A stretch of DNA of 64,000 nt from Agelaius tricolor (Eukaryota > Chordata > Aves > Passeriformes > Icteridae): contig JALJCS010000004.1 in NCBI GenBank assembly GCA_023055355.1, positions 16,088,001 to 16,152,000 of the forward strand, written 5' to 3'. The notes under the pieces are model-generated. The model ran no database searches, had not been told where the DNA came from, and saw only the letters and a list, made by a program, of their open reading frames with translations. The first letter of the stretch is position 1. Each line of letters starts with the position of its first letter. Position numbers and translations under genes: made by a program. Positions 14,666 through 26,739 of the stretch are shown piece after piece.

Positions 14666-14671
14666 TATCTC
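14666..14671. repeat. Target-site duplication, left copy (tatctc)
   Basis: The exact hexamer tatctc directly abuts the LTR 14672-15060 and recurs at 15061-15066. It marks the host sequence duplicated at integration and fixes the LTR boundaries to the base. Confidence 0.93.
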
Positions 14672-15060
14672 TGTGACAGTGTTCACAGGGGTTCTTGGAT
14701 GAGGGAAGAGACGAGAATGTTGACTCCATGTTCAGAAGGCTTGATTTATTATTTTATGATATATATATATATTACATTATAACTATACTAAAAAGAAATA
14801 GAAGGAAAGGTTTCGTCTCTCAGCAGGCTAGCTAAGAATAAAATAGAAAAGAATGATAACAAAAGGCAGCTCTCTTGGACTCTGTCCGAGATAGCTCGGC
14901 CTTGATTGGCCATTAATTATAAACATCCAAGATGGGCCAATCACAGGTGGACCTGTTGCATTCCACCACAGCAGATAACCATTGTTTACATCTTGTTGCT
15001 GAAACTTCTCAGCAGGAAAAATCCTAATGAAAGGATTTTAATGAAAAGATGTCTGCGACA
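14672..15060 (-). mobile_element. Solo LTR of an ERVK-like endogenous retrovirus, perfect TSD
   Basis: The 389-bp unit, read on the minus strand, starts TGTCGCAGAC and ends CACTGTCACA, the TG...CA ends of an LTR. It is flanked by an exact 6-bp target-site duplication, tatctc, at 14666-14671 and 15061-15066. Six bases is the usual duplication length of class II (ERVK) elements. I recognise this LTR as a common passerine type. Inside, on the minus strand, are two CCAAT boxes (around 14900 and 14937) and an AATAAA-rich stretch near 14740-14756 beside an (AT)n run at 14760-14772. No gag, pol or env sequence is present, so the internal part was lost by LTR-LTR recombination. The intact duplication suggests a fairly young insertion. 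Confidence 0.93.
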
Positions 15061-15066
15061 TATCTC
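15061..15066. repeat. Target-site duplication, right copy (tatctc)
   Basis: This is the right-hand copy of the hexamer at 14666-14671, immediately after the LTR. Confidence 0.93.
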
Positions 15067-15857
15067 CTTGCTTTTCTTACGAAGCTGAACTGAAGGGAGG
15101 TGATAGGAATTAGTCAGGAAAGAATGTTCCTGCCTAACCAGAGCCAAGAGCAGCAACGGCAGTTTTGGAAGCGGAACCAATTGCCACTGTACCCAGGTTT
15201 TTGGAATAGCTCTCTTCCACTAATCTACAGGCTCACTGCTGTAGTGCAGTCACTGTGCTATTATGATGCTGTGCCTCATTGATCTCTGATAAGGCAGCTA
15301 GTGAGACCAGACTGCAAGTTTGGTATTAAAACAATTGGGAAATCTTACCCCTAAACCCAGATGTCTTTTAAACTATTTCCTGCAGTGCAGTTGAGTTTAT
15401 TTTGTGTACATGTCTGTGGTTTAAGCTAAAGATAAACCTACTGAGCAACTGCTGATATGCAGAAAGTAGTATTTAATGCTTGAAAGGACAGTAAGAAGGA
15501 TAAACTGGTATAGACTGGGAGACATCAGACCAATGCACATGAATTACAGGTAAACTGGTAGGGAATTACAAGGAAATTTACTCACTAAAGGTCTTGGTGA
15601 TGGCAGAAATCACAGGTCCCACTGTATACACAGAAATGTATTAGCTTTCTGTTTCTAATTCATATAACCATCTCCTGCCCCCAAGAAACCTGGAGATAAC
15701 TTGGCTTATAAGGACTGAGTGGTAATGCACTGAAGAATCCTTAACTGCTGAAATCCCTGCACTTGACAGGCAGGGTAATCTCAGCTGAAACATCCCTCCA
15801 TTACAGCATGTACAGAAAAAATATATTTGCAACAAAAAGCATATGCCTAATGTTTTT

Positions 15858-15917
15858 TAGTTTTTTTTTCTTTTTCTGTCAATTAAATTTTTTTTTTCTT
15901 TAATTCTGTCAATTAAA
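15858..15917. repeat. Two-copy tandem duplication, 30-bp period
   Basis: The string ttctgtcaattaaa occurs at 15874-15887 and again, exactly, at 15904-15917. Each copy is preceded by a T-rich run with a CTTT interruption, so about 30 bp is duplicated imperfectly head to tail. Slippage in the T-run is a likely cause. Confidence 0.8.
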
Positions 15918-18100
15918 AATTTGAGGAAAGTATAGCAAATCAAAGCAAGCATCGTCTGGAAGACATTGAATGGGGTTTTTTAATGCAGCCTGGGACTTTT
16001 TTTTAGAAAAACTCCATTGTTTTTATTTAAAGAGTAAAGTGAAAGATTAATTTTACTTTAAAATTTGGCACAAAATATCAGCAAAAACCAAATGAATTCT
16101 TGAAATCTTTTGGTATTGTCACATCCATCTCTTGTCAGCATAGTCTCAGATGAGATGTGTTTCAATTATGCATGCTATATCAAAACATGCAGTTTCACCT
16201 CCTTGCTTTCACCCACACAGTGACCTGCACAGCTGCTAAAGTCCTTTAACAGTTAACATATAGCAAAAAAAGTTTATTGAAAGCCTTTTAAAGAAAAAAG
16301 TACGTTCCTAGTGCCACCACTCCTACTCTGAATTTGGAGGTATGCTGTGATTTTTGAGAAATTGCATAAGCACTCTGTAGTGAATTTATAATTCCATTAG
16401 GAAAAAGTTTGTCTGCGGAACGGGTTAATATATCCATTTCTTTGTCAGGCACAGCTAACAAAGTGTTTCATCAGAAGTGGTTCAGCAAACTCTAAAAACT
16501 CCAGCAGAACATCAAGGCACTGTGTTTCAGGACATTTCTCTCATGCAAGATATCCTACTTACCACACTAGACAAAATAGAAGTTTTTAATGAACCATAGG
16601 ATATTATCAAATTATATCAGCAGTGTCAATTTGAGAATTCAGTTGCAGCATAAGCTCTGTCAGTAAAAGTTAGCTGTCACACAAGGAGTAATATCAGTGC
16701 TGCTACAGCATGTCCTCACTTGGTCAAGGGAAAACAAAATATCAGAGCAGACCAGACAAATTGACAGGTTTAAATAACAGGCAGGAAAAGGCTTCTAGAC
16801 AAGATATGACATTTATTTTTGAGCAGACAAGTAAAGAACCAAAGAACACAAGTATCTGAATCTAAAGAAACTAAATTATCCTCCACAGTTATTCAACTTC
16901 ATTTGTGTTATATCCAATGCTTAGTTATGGACAGCAAGTCCTGTAGAAATAATGCATAGACTCATGCATAAACTCAGAACATTAATTTGCTTTCTATTTC
17001 GTGATTATGTGTGTATTCTCCATTTCAAATTTAATTATGCTCCATTTTTTTTAGCAGTATTTTCCTTGTTCAGCACCAGTGGTCTGAAATACGAACCAGA
17101 TATGGCTCACCGAAAGTAGTTCTTTGTAAAACATGGCTTGTGGGGGTGGAGATATTTAAGAATTTGCTTTTCTATTTACTTTGCATCCAAACTTCAAGGG
17201 GCATGGCAGAGCATCTGGTAACAAAAATTGAAATCATGAACTGAATGCAGAAAATTGACAAAGTGTTTGCTTTGAGAACATGAAAGCTGTGGAGAAAATT
17301 AATTTATAATTGCTTTTGAATGCACATAAAATTTGTTGATTAAATTCAAGAATAGGATTTGATAGTTAGAAGATAAAACCCCGAAGTTAACCTCAAATAC
17401 AAAATAACATTACAATCTGTACACAGTAGACAACAATTTAGCAATAACAGCTTTGATGTCTGCAGTCACTCTTATTTATGTAAAAATATGTAAGCACAAT
17501 GAATCAGCAGCATTTAACTGCACAGAGTTCAGGTCTGTAGAGCTTTATTTTGAAGAACAAAAAATATTCAGTTTTGAGATGCAAAAGTTCAACAGCAACA
17601 TCAAATTCTACAGCCCTCCAGACAATGTCAAGCACATTTTTAGAAGATTTCTGAACCAGTGAAGAACTAAAATAACTTTTAACATGCTGTTTGAACTTAG
17701 TGCAATTTATTTTAAGACATGAAAATAAAATAAAAAATAATGCTTTTTAAGGTTCTAAATAGAGAAGGCTTAATCGAGATGGAATATCAGCAAGAACAAA
17801 CAAACAAACAACAACAACAAAAAATTAATCCTGGCTGTTTGCTACTGACATTCAGTATTTTTTTCCTACACTTTGACCAAGAAGCAAATAGAGGGCCACA
17901 TAGAGATTTACAACAAAGTAGCTATATTTGCTAGAATTCACAGTTTTTTATCATTTCATCCCCTTTTTGATACAATTTTAAGCTTCATTCAATCAAGTGA
18001 AATAAACTGAAATCAAACAGCAGCTCTTAAAACCAGATGAGAAAATGTCTATGCTGACTTGCTGAGTTTTCTACTCTAGTTAAAGATCATCCATCTAATG

Positions 18101-18156
18101 AAATCATATTAAATATCATATTAAAATCATATGAAATCATATGAAATCATATTAAA
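18101..18156. repeat. Short minisatellite, five 10-12-bp units
   Basis: Five near-identical units of the form aaatcatat(g/ta) follow each other, with lengths of 10 to 12 bp. The differing unit lengths (two end in g, three in ta) indicate slippage followed by divergence. Confidence 0.85.
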
Positions 18157-19141
18157 ACCCTGATGTCTCCTTGCTCTTTTGCTTTTTTTAGTGATGAAGC
18201 ATACCAGCTCGGTGTGGGTATTTGTCTAAAATTATCATAACTTATTCCTATGAAAAAAAATTACATTTACAGTATAATTTTCTGTAATTCTGTTGGTCTG
18301 GAGATAAGGTAGATTTTTCTAAGAGCTACATTAATGAGAAAAAGTCCAACTTTTTTCTCATTCTGGACAGTTGCAGGGAGACTATGCAGACCCAAAAAGT
18401 AGCAGCAGCACCTTCAAATGAGTCTTTCCAGTAGCTGGACTTTTAATTTGATGAAGAAGCTGTTGTCCCTTATGTATTTAAACCTCCTGAGTTGAAACCG
18501 TAACCATAGACACACTCAGCTATTTGATGGTGAAGAAGGAAATGCACAGAAGGAAGCCTCACACACTGCTTCTCTTTCCTCCATCACAGCAACTCCAGGC
18601 AGCAAAGATCTGCACTTTGGGGAAGCTCTGGGGAGCTGGCTGATATTGTCCAGGGCTGATGCTTATTCAGAAAAACTACAGACAACTACCACATGAGGCC
18701 AGAGAGAAGCCACCCCAATCTACTCCTTTAGGCTGTGTCCAGTGAATTAAGAACACATCCAGAAAACACTTCATCCAGAAAATACTTCACCATAGTGCCT
18801 GCTTTCAAGGATCCCTGTGGCTCCTTCATGGCACTGACTTGCCCTGGGACCACTCCAAGGACATACAAGGGCAACAAGTGGGTTTGCCATGAGAGCACAG
18901 CAGCAGACCCAGTTCTTAGGAGGCAGTGTTTAAAAAAAACTGATCAAATAAAAATTTCAGTAGCTATTTTCCTGAGAAATGCTTGTTTAATTCAAAGACT
19001 TAGGGAAATAATCATAAAAGGGTGAGAAAACTGTGAAAAATCTGAGTAGGGCAAGAGGGAGTTCTCCAAAACACCAAGGTGCTTGCCAAAAGGCCAGTGG
19101 CAGGGAAGTATTAAGTGCCATAACCCCTAACAACTTTAACA

Positions 19142-19197
19142 TTTCATTCTGGAATGAAAAGGTCACATGAGGACCTTTTGTCCAATTTGGATTGGAC
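19142..19197. repeat. Cluster of three adjacent short inverted repeats
   Basis: Three perfect stems follow one another: 19142-19149 with 19152-19159 (8 bp, 2-nt centre), 19157-19164 with 19172-19179 (8 bp, 7-nt loop) and 19180-19186 with 19191-19197 (7 bp, 4-nt loop). The first two overlap at 19157-19159, so they would compete. No known element or RNA family was recognised. Confidence 0.8.
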
Positions 19198-20590
19198 ATA
19201 AGAATTTAAACCCTCACTATCTGCTGTTAGAACCTGATAATCTCCTCTTCACCAATATTTCTGTTTCATTTTGAATAGTAGAAGCAAAAGTTGGCAATAT
19301 ACTGTGAAAGAAAAAAAGAAGTAAAAAAAAGGGTGTGATAACTTAACACTGCATGGTTAACGCATTTCTTTTTCCAGTACTATATATCATTTCAAGCTAT
19401 ACAACAAAAGTCATCAAGTAATAAAACAAGTTATAATACACTGTTAGGTAGCACAGGAACTAGAACATAAACTAACTGGAGCAGCAAAGTAGGGTATGAA
19501 ATTCTAAAATACATTTACCTGCCCTCTGACTGGACAGACATAAAATGGGCTTGTGATGTTTAACATTGTTATTACCAGAGACGGTTCAAAGATTTGAATG
19601 TTCCTCTCTTTTTATTCTTCTACAATAAGTTAACAAAGATCTGGGGAAAATAAAATAGGAAAAGAAAAACGTATTTTTCAATCTGTTCTAGGGATTTGTC
19701 TCCCCCTTTCAATTATTCTCTTCATTTTTGTAGAGCTTAACTTTGTCCTCAAACAACAGAAAATACAATCAGCACAAAACACTGCCAGTAGAGGACTGAT
19801 CTTCCCTGCAGCCTCATTCACCTTCACTGATGCCATAATTTCCACTTGGTAATTTACTGAGGTACATGCTAACTTACTCCTGTGAGTATCTCTGTTTTGA
19901 CATACTGACATACTTTGGGATATCATATCATTACCTAAGCAGAGTCTAGAAGGCTTTGTCCAAAGCAAGCTCCAAGAGCCAAAACCATGAAAATTAAAGT
20001 GCAATTCCCAGAAGAACAGACCTCTTAAGCCAGGAATAAACAAAGTGCAGTGGAAGAAACACTTCATTCAGTTGTTTCTGATACCACTGGTAGGAAAAAA
20101 ATGTTTGAATATTTTATAATGAAAGATTGCATGCAAAATTCAGCAACTCTTTGTGAAAAATAGCACATGAAGCAAACCTTGCTTGATTCTAGATGTGCAA
20201 TACACAGAGGGATATATACTATTCTATCTCTCAGAATTTCAGCATTTTAAGGAACTCATCAGTTCCTTAAAGTTTTTTAAGTTCATTCTGCTCAGGATTC
20301 TGCTTACCTTATGTACTTTTAATATTACTGTTCACCCATCTTTACTGAGATACTTTTTCATGACTTTAAAGCAAGTGCTACAAACAGTTCAGCAGATTCT
20401 CAGGACTTATGTCAACAACCTCTGAGAGAAACAAATGGCAAGAGGAGGAGGCATATGGATCAGGAGAAGAAAATTTTTCCAAATTATTTTTTCTCTATTA
20501 TCCCACCATCTGCTTCCTCCACAGCTCCACTTACCTACATTTTGTACAGCAGTGATTCTTATGCACATGATCACTCTCTAGCTGGTAAAG

Positions 20591-20658
20591 CCCTTCTTTC
20601 TTTTTTCTTTTTTTTTCTTTTTCTATTTTTTTCTTTCTCTTTGTCTCAATTTCTCCTT
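20591..20658. repeat. T/C-rich polypyrimidine tract
   Basis: About 68 bases are almost entirely T and C on the + strand, with only a few purines. It is low-complexity sequence. A + strand transcript would show a long polypyrimidine tract, but no clear AG acceptor follows in splice-like spacing. Confidence 0.85.
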
Positions 20659-23600
20659 TCATTGAAACAAAATAAAAGAAAGGATATGAGAAAACAGCAG
20701 AAGAACACACATCCAGCTAAAGACACTTCTCAGAAAATTGAGTAGTATGATGGTTACACCTTGCTTACATGGTATCAGTGGTAAAAACTTCAAAATCACA
20801 GAATCTGCTCCAGAATGAAAGGATAAGGAGGTAGAAAAAGGTCAGTATTAACTATCTTTTTTTGTGTTATTTATGGACACACAGAAAACACATCTTTTTA
20901 AAAAAGGCTTTACCACAGACTGCAGGATAATTGAAAAAGTGAGATTTTGCCAAAACACAATGAAACCTCTGCTGAACACAAGGCAGTGTGTTTTGGGAAA
21001 GAAGTCTTTAAAAATGATGGTGATTTTTTAATAAATAATCCATTAATTTAGATTCCTCTCATGTCCTGCATTTCTCCTGTGATACTCTGAGCATTCTCCA
21101 CCTTAGGAGTACAGTGAAAAGTAAATATATCAATAAATACAAACACATAAATTAAAAATGGAACTACTAGAGCAGTCTGTGATTTGGTTTCAAACAGCAA
21201 AATCTTTCAATGTGGAAAGAAAAAGGATTTTTAACCCTTCAAGTACTTGACAATGTAAAATTCCATTGCAAAAATGATACGTCATTTAGAAATGAAACCA
21301 TATTTTGCTATTTTTATACACTACAAGAAAAGAAGCCCTTTGTTTGAGCTCAGTTGATACATTACAAAACAAATTAATGAATCTTCTTCATTCATACCTA
21401 AAAGCTTCTCCTTTTTTTCACTGTTACTGTATGGAACCTAAGTCCCCCACCATGTATATAGCTGGCATAGCCCTCTGTGACACCTATCTCAGCAGGGAGC
21501 ACAAAGGTTCTGGCAAAGCTGAGGAGATGTGCTCCCTTACAGCATGCTCTGCTGGATGGCATGGCCTGCCTGGCACTGGGGCAGCACTACAGTACCTCTT
21601 CACTCAAAGGAGGCTCAAAATACTCTCCTCACACAGGTATCACATTCATGAAAAGTCTGGGTATACCCATCGTGTTACACCACATGCAAGCCTCCTCTGA
21701 ATTTAAAAAGATCTTGTACAAAATGCTGGCAGTGGGTTTTATGGGAAGTGGGAAGTGGGAAGCTTCAGAGTCAGTGCAGAGTTCTGCAACTCATACCAGG
21801 TCCTTGAAAGTCCCACAAAATGCCTGTCTCTGTCTTTAAACCTGGTGACTGTTGCCCTCTCCAGAGAAGATGCGCAGGTTCTGGCTTTCTTGAAGACTCT
21901 GGAACAGACGTAGCAGGGCTTAAAGCAAGGAACCCCACAGGTTTTCTCCTTTGCTCAGAAACACCTGGAGCAATAACACCAGTTGGAAAAATACAAGAGC
22001 TTTACTAAAATGTCATTGTGGAAAGCCAGCCCACACAGAGATAAATACTGAGATCAAGTCCCTCAGAGGAAAGAATGTCAAGTTAGGAGAGGAAAGAAAA
22101 GCTGGAAAGGAGGCATAACCACTGATAACTTCTGCTGTAAAATGCAAAATCAAGATGAGGTTTATCCTCGTTTAAACTTGATAGAAAGTAAACACCCCCA
22201 GAATATAATTCTGCATGGGTACAATAGTGGAGGACTTGAACTGCTATTTTAACCTATCAGACAACAAAAGTGAGAACTTCTAAATTTTCTCCCATGAAAA
22301 AGTTTGACATCGAAAGAAGAGAAAGTATCTTGCACAAGAGGAGGAAAACAGCTGGGAAAAAAAAAATTCAGAGGAACAGTATTTCCTTGATGTAAATAAC
22401 CTTTGACTTCATTAACAAAAATGAAATGTAGGAAAAACAGTGGGGCAAAGCCACAGAAGTTGTTTTCAACATTTATTTTGAATGCTTTTTTGTGTTTTCA
22501 AATATTCTTTACCATACTGATACAAATTTGACACAGTGATGGATGGCTACAGAGGCAAGGAGTCAAGTGAAGTATGGTGGTTAGAAAAAGTGACTCAAAC
22601 CTCTTTTCTTTTAGGTTTTGCTAGTGACTTCTCAGGTGATACAGGGTAGATAAATTATTTAGCCTCTCTGTGTTTCATGTTCTTTATCAATGAACTGAAG
22701 AGACACATTTTATGAAAAGTACAAGAGTTCAGCATTACTATCATCAATTTTGAGCCTTAACAGCTTTGAAAGCCATAGATGCTGTACAATAAGTTCAAGT
22801 ATAACTCAGAAGAGCAGAATTTCAATATGCTATGCAAGACACTTAGATATTTGTCAGAAGGGCATTAATGTTAAGAAACTGATAAAGATGCACAGCACTC
22901 TCCCATGGTACAGCCAAATGCTGCTTCAGTCATTTTCAAAGTCAGGATAAAATAAATTACAATATTTTTAAATTAAAACAATTGCAATGCTGCATTTTGC
23001 CTACTTTCTTAAACAACATAAGAAGCAGAATTGTATATTTTCTCCTGAGAATTGTGAGGTTTTAGTAACAGATTAATAATTAAAATTAATTAGTCTCATT
23101 TTTGCAATCTATTTAAATATTAGATATACTCAAAGCCATAGCTAGCAGATGCAACAGCACAAATGGTAGGTATTTTTTAAAAAATTAAACAAATTATCTA
23201 CTGCCCATGAAATTAATGTCCCTGTGTTTTTAACTCCAATATAATACTCAGTCAGAGAATTTAAAGAAAACTTAAGGGCTTTGGCTAAGGCTTTGCACTC
23301 CTGGAAGAAAATGAATGGGCCCACTCTAAGTACAATCAGACTTGTGCTACCTACAACTGCAGCAGAGCAAAAAGCAAAAGGATTGCAGTCAGTGTCAATT
23401 AAATCAAAAATGATTGATTAAAGGCTAGAACAATTGATTAGAAAAATAGTGCAGTAGACTTGAATGGAAAATAATCCTTCTACCAGCATGACCTTCAGCT
23501 CCTGAATTTCCTCATGCATGCAAATTGCTTCCTGATTATAAATGAACCTTTTACATCTATAGGGATAAATGAACATTAGAGCCAGATTTTCTTTGTGTGG

Positions 23601-26383
23601 TTCTAAGATTTTTTCACTGAAGTATCCCAAAATTTACTTTTATATGCAACTTAGAATAAAGGAACAGTGTGGCAAGGGAAAAAAGCTTGAAGCAAACAGA
23701 AAAAATTGAAAAGTCTGCAGAGAGAAGAGTATTGATCTTGCTCCCAGTGCAGCCATGGAAAAACTTCTCCTTCTCCTCTTTAAAATTGGATCAGGCCCAA
23801 GGACTGACTGAGCTTAAAAGAATGTTCCTATTTGAAGTACTTTCACAGTAGACAGCACCAGCTTTATCATCCAAACCACCTCTCAACCATGGCTAGGACC
23901 TCTGAATTCCAGTGACTGAAGTAGTTCACCACATCAGAGGAATAATAACATTAAAAACATCATGTTTTCTCCCTGTGATGGGAAGGCAGGCCGTGAGCCA
24001 CCATATTTCCCATAGGAGCAAAGGAAGCTCTTCATCCAAATCTTGCCTGTTGCCAATCCCAGATGTTCAGGTTGCCTTCCGACAGGGAGTAAATCTGTCC
24101 TGATAAAATAGGAAGGCATTCAAAATAATGGTTTTCATCAAGGATAATGCAGACCTTTGAACAACGACATCTAAGGCATTGTGGGTATTGTTGAAAACTA
24201 TCTCCTTCTTCTTTATCTGTTGTTAATGTAGGTAAAAATCCCTAAATACATCCTTAAATTTGAAAGTTTTCAGGCCCTGGGCACATGTTTACTACTAAGT
24301 GCTTGCTAATCCACTTTACTTTGAATCCCTCAATAGCAACTAACACATCTTGGGCTGAGATTTACATGCGCTCTTTATTTCTGCAGCTCATTTGAGTAAA
24401 TTCTTCATGCTTTTTAAAAAGCAGCCATATCATACCAGAGAAACTGTAAATAATGGCTATGCACCCCCGAGCAGTAGGAAAACACTTCTTATGTCATCTC
24501 AGTCCCTCCACTGATTGAGAAGGATTTCCAGGCCTATGAATATGCAGAAGCTGTGACACAGCACAGATATTACAACTACTAGCACTGTAAACAATGGAGT
24601 TAGGATTATCTGAGCAGGATGGTATGCGAAAGAATATACAGAGAACAACAAGCAATAATTCCACCATCCCTCTTTGCTAATGTGGCATTCTGACATCTTT
24701 TCCTAGTGCATTCTTAGTGATTGTCACCATAACATTATATTTCTGTGCCTTATCTCAATGAAGTAGTAATGTTGCCTATATTAAGCATAGGTATTTGTTT
24801 TCTGTAAAGAAATGAGTGGATAACATGACTCTTCCTTTAAAAAAGATCTGACTACATTAACTCAGGAGTTTGAAAACCTACATATACTCTGATATACTCA
24901 ACTTTTCATGGAAAACTCATTATGAAATCACTAGTTAAACATTTGAACTTTTAGTTTAGCATTACAGATCTCTAAGCAATGTCCAAATAACAATTCTAAG
25001 AAAAATGATTGTAAGAAAAAATAGCTGAAATGGTACTTTTTCCATACTTGAATATTTCTAGCTTTAAACTAACCTACTTAATATGCAGATTATGTTTTAC
25101 AAATAGGTTTTGAAAAATTCCACCTAATAAGTAATGCCTAATGCTTACATTGCACTTCATCAGTTGAATTCTCTTCTGACACAGATGCTGAACAGGTCAA
25201 AAAAACCACCAGAAAACAAATCACTTCTTATCTCATTTTGATTTCTAGTGTAGGCTTAGGGTTATGTTCCATAATTATTCCATTATACACAATACATTCA
25301 TGTTCTGCTTTACATTTCTTTTACTGTTTGCTCTTCCACTTTCTAGATTTTAAAATTTTGTTTATTTACAAGAATATGTTTTTAAAAGTAATATGATTTT
25401 TTTTAAATCCTATTTTCTAATGCTTCAGAAGAGTTTGAAAAAAAATGAGAAAACATCTGAGTCACCATCTCTGTCTCACAACAATACACAAAGCAATCTG
25501 GAAAACTCCAGTGTACATCAAATATATTTCATACAATTAAACATTTGAGTTTTCCCAAAAGGAAGGGAAATGGTCAGCTAACAACTTGGTTTTCACTCTT
25601 ATATTTTCTTTCTGAAACCAAATGAGATGCTGGAGGGCAGAGTCTTTCTTGAAGGACAGCGTTTTGCCATGTATGTATTTATAAAGGTATCCATTCATAA
25701 GGCAGCCTTCTAACACAGGTTTCCTATACGCATACTCAAACACTGATGATGCTGAATGCTTCACAGGACTTAGCTCTATTGTGTTGGCTCAGACAGCTAG
25801 GAAACATCAGAATCAACCCTGAACATCTTTCTGACATCACTGTTCAAACAATAGAGAAAACTTGGAGAAAATATGAAGTCAGAAAAGAGTAAGAAGAAGA
25901 CCTTTACATTTTTGACCAGGGGCATTAATTATATTCCTTGAAATATTGAAGCTGCAGGTGATGAAGTGTAAAGGAAGACCATGAAATAGAGCTGTGTACA
26001 GAGGCAAAGGCAATAAGAGACTTTTCATTTCCAGGCCTTCCTAGCGTCAGGAAGTATGATATGACATGGATCATAACAAGGTTCAGGCAGAAAGTTCATT
26101 TTGGTGTGGGTAAAAACCTTTATTTTTTAAAAGAACAAATAAAAGCAGCAGAGGGCATTGAGATAAAGCAGAGAATAAGAGCTTGCCTTTCCTTGCCCTC
26201 CCCTGCTTTGCCTTGCCAGCATTATCTCTGGGCTACTGCACAAGATCCATAGCAGTAGTAGGGACAGACTTCAAACACCCTTGGAATCCCAATTGAACCT
26301 TCTCACCCCATCTTCCTTGAAATCCATCAGTAAATAGAGAAGTACATGAAGCATTCTGAGATTGATAGCATAAAGAAACCCAA

Positions 26384-26436
26384 AAGTTGGACTTGATGAT
26401 TGTTGTGATTCCAACTCAGGATATTCTGTGATTCTT
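26384..26436 (+). mobile_element. CR1 LINE 3'-end fragment
   Basis: The sequence matches the conserved 3' tail of avian CR1: aagttggacttgatgat, then a stretch ending in attctgtgattct, the degenerate 8-bp ATTCTRTG-type repeat that ends CR1 copies. Only about 50 bp remain. CR1 copies are normally 5'-truncated, but this one is extreme or has lost its upstream part by decay. It is non-coding. Confidence 0.8.
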
Positions 26437-26655
26437 TAAAATAGGCTTGCAGCTGAGATAGCAAACTGAGTGAGGAAAGAACAGAGACAGCCCCAGGACT
26501 CTGAACATTTCTTCATTGACCACTCAGGCACAATCTCTGAACAGGGACAGAGCAAGGAAACACAAAACCAGAACCATGTTATTCATGTTTTTCCCTGCTG
26601 ACAGCCCTTATGAGAGGTTTACAGTTGACAACAAGAAACTGTAACACATGTGTGT

Positions 26656-26739
26656 ACTGCAGAAAAAGCAGGAGATCCCACACCACATGGCAGATTTACT
26701 GCAGAAAAAGCAGGAGATCCCACACCACATGTCAGATTT
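26656..26739. repeat. 42-bp tandem duplication, 41/42 identical
   Basis: Copy 1 (26656-26697) and copy 2 (26698-26739) abut directly and differ at one base only: G at 26690, T at 26732. Each begins actgcagaaaaagcaggaga. The unit is a multiple of three and leaves frames open on both strands, so short open frames here contain a repeated 14-residue block, but nothing suggests they are translated. Near-identity implies a recent event. Confidence 0.97.

Larger units (their letters stand above)
15067..26383. other. Single-copy, AT-rich DNA with small local repeats and no recognised gene
   Basis: No gene or interspersed repeat family was identified in this 11-kb stretch. It contains the short tandem duplications at 15858 and 18101, the hairpin cluster at 19142 and the pyrimidine tract at 20591, listed separately. 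Positions 21440-21940 are relatively GC-rich and hold two overlapping open frames of 131 and 120 codons on the + strand. Neither has a recognisable domain, and two overlapping frames of similar length argue for composition rather than coding. Confidence 0.6.

Noticed and set aside
19678..20067. 129-codon open frame on the minus strand
   Set aside because: No recognisable domain or context.
21305..21839. Two overlapping + strand open frames of 131 and 120 codons
   Set aside because: The region is somewhat GC-rich, which lowers stop frequency in several frames. Neither has a domain, and both cannot be coding.
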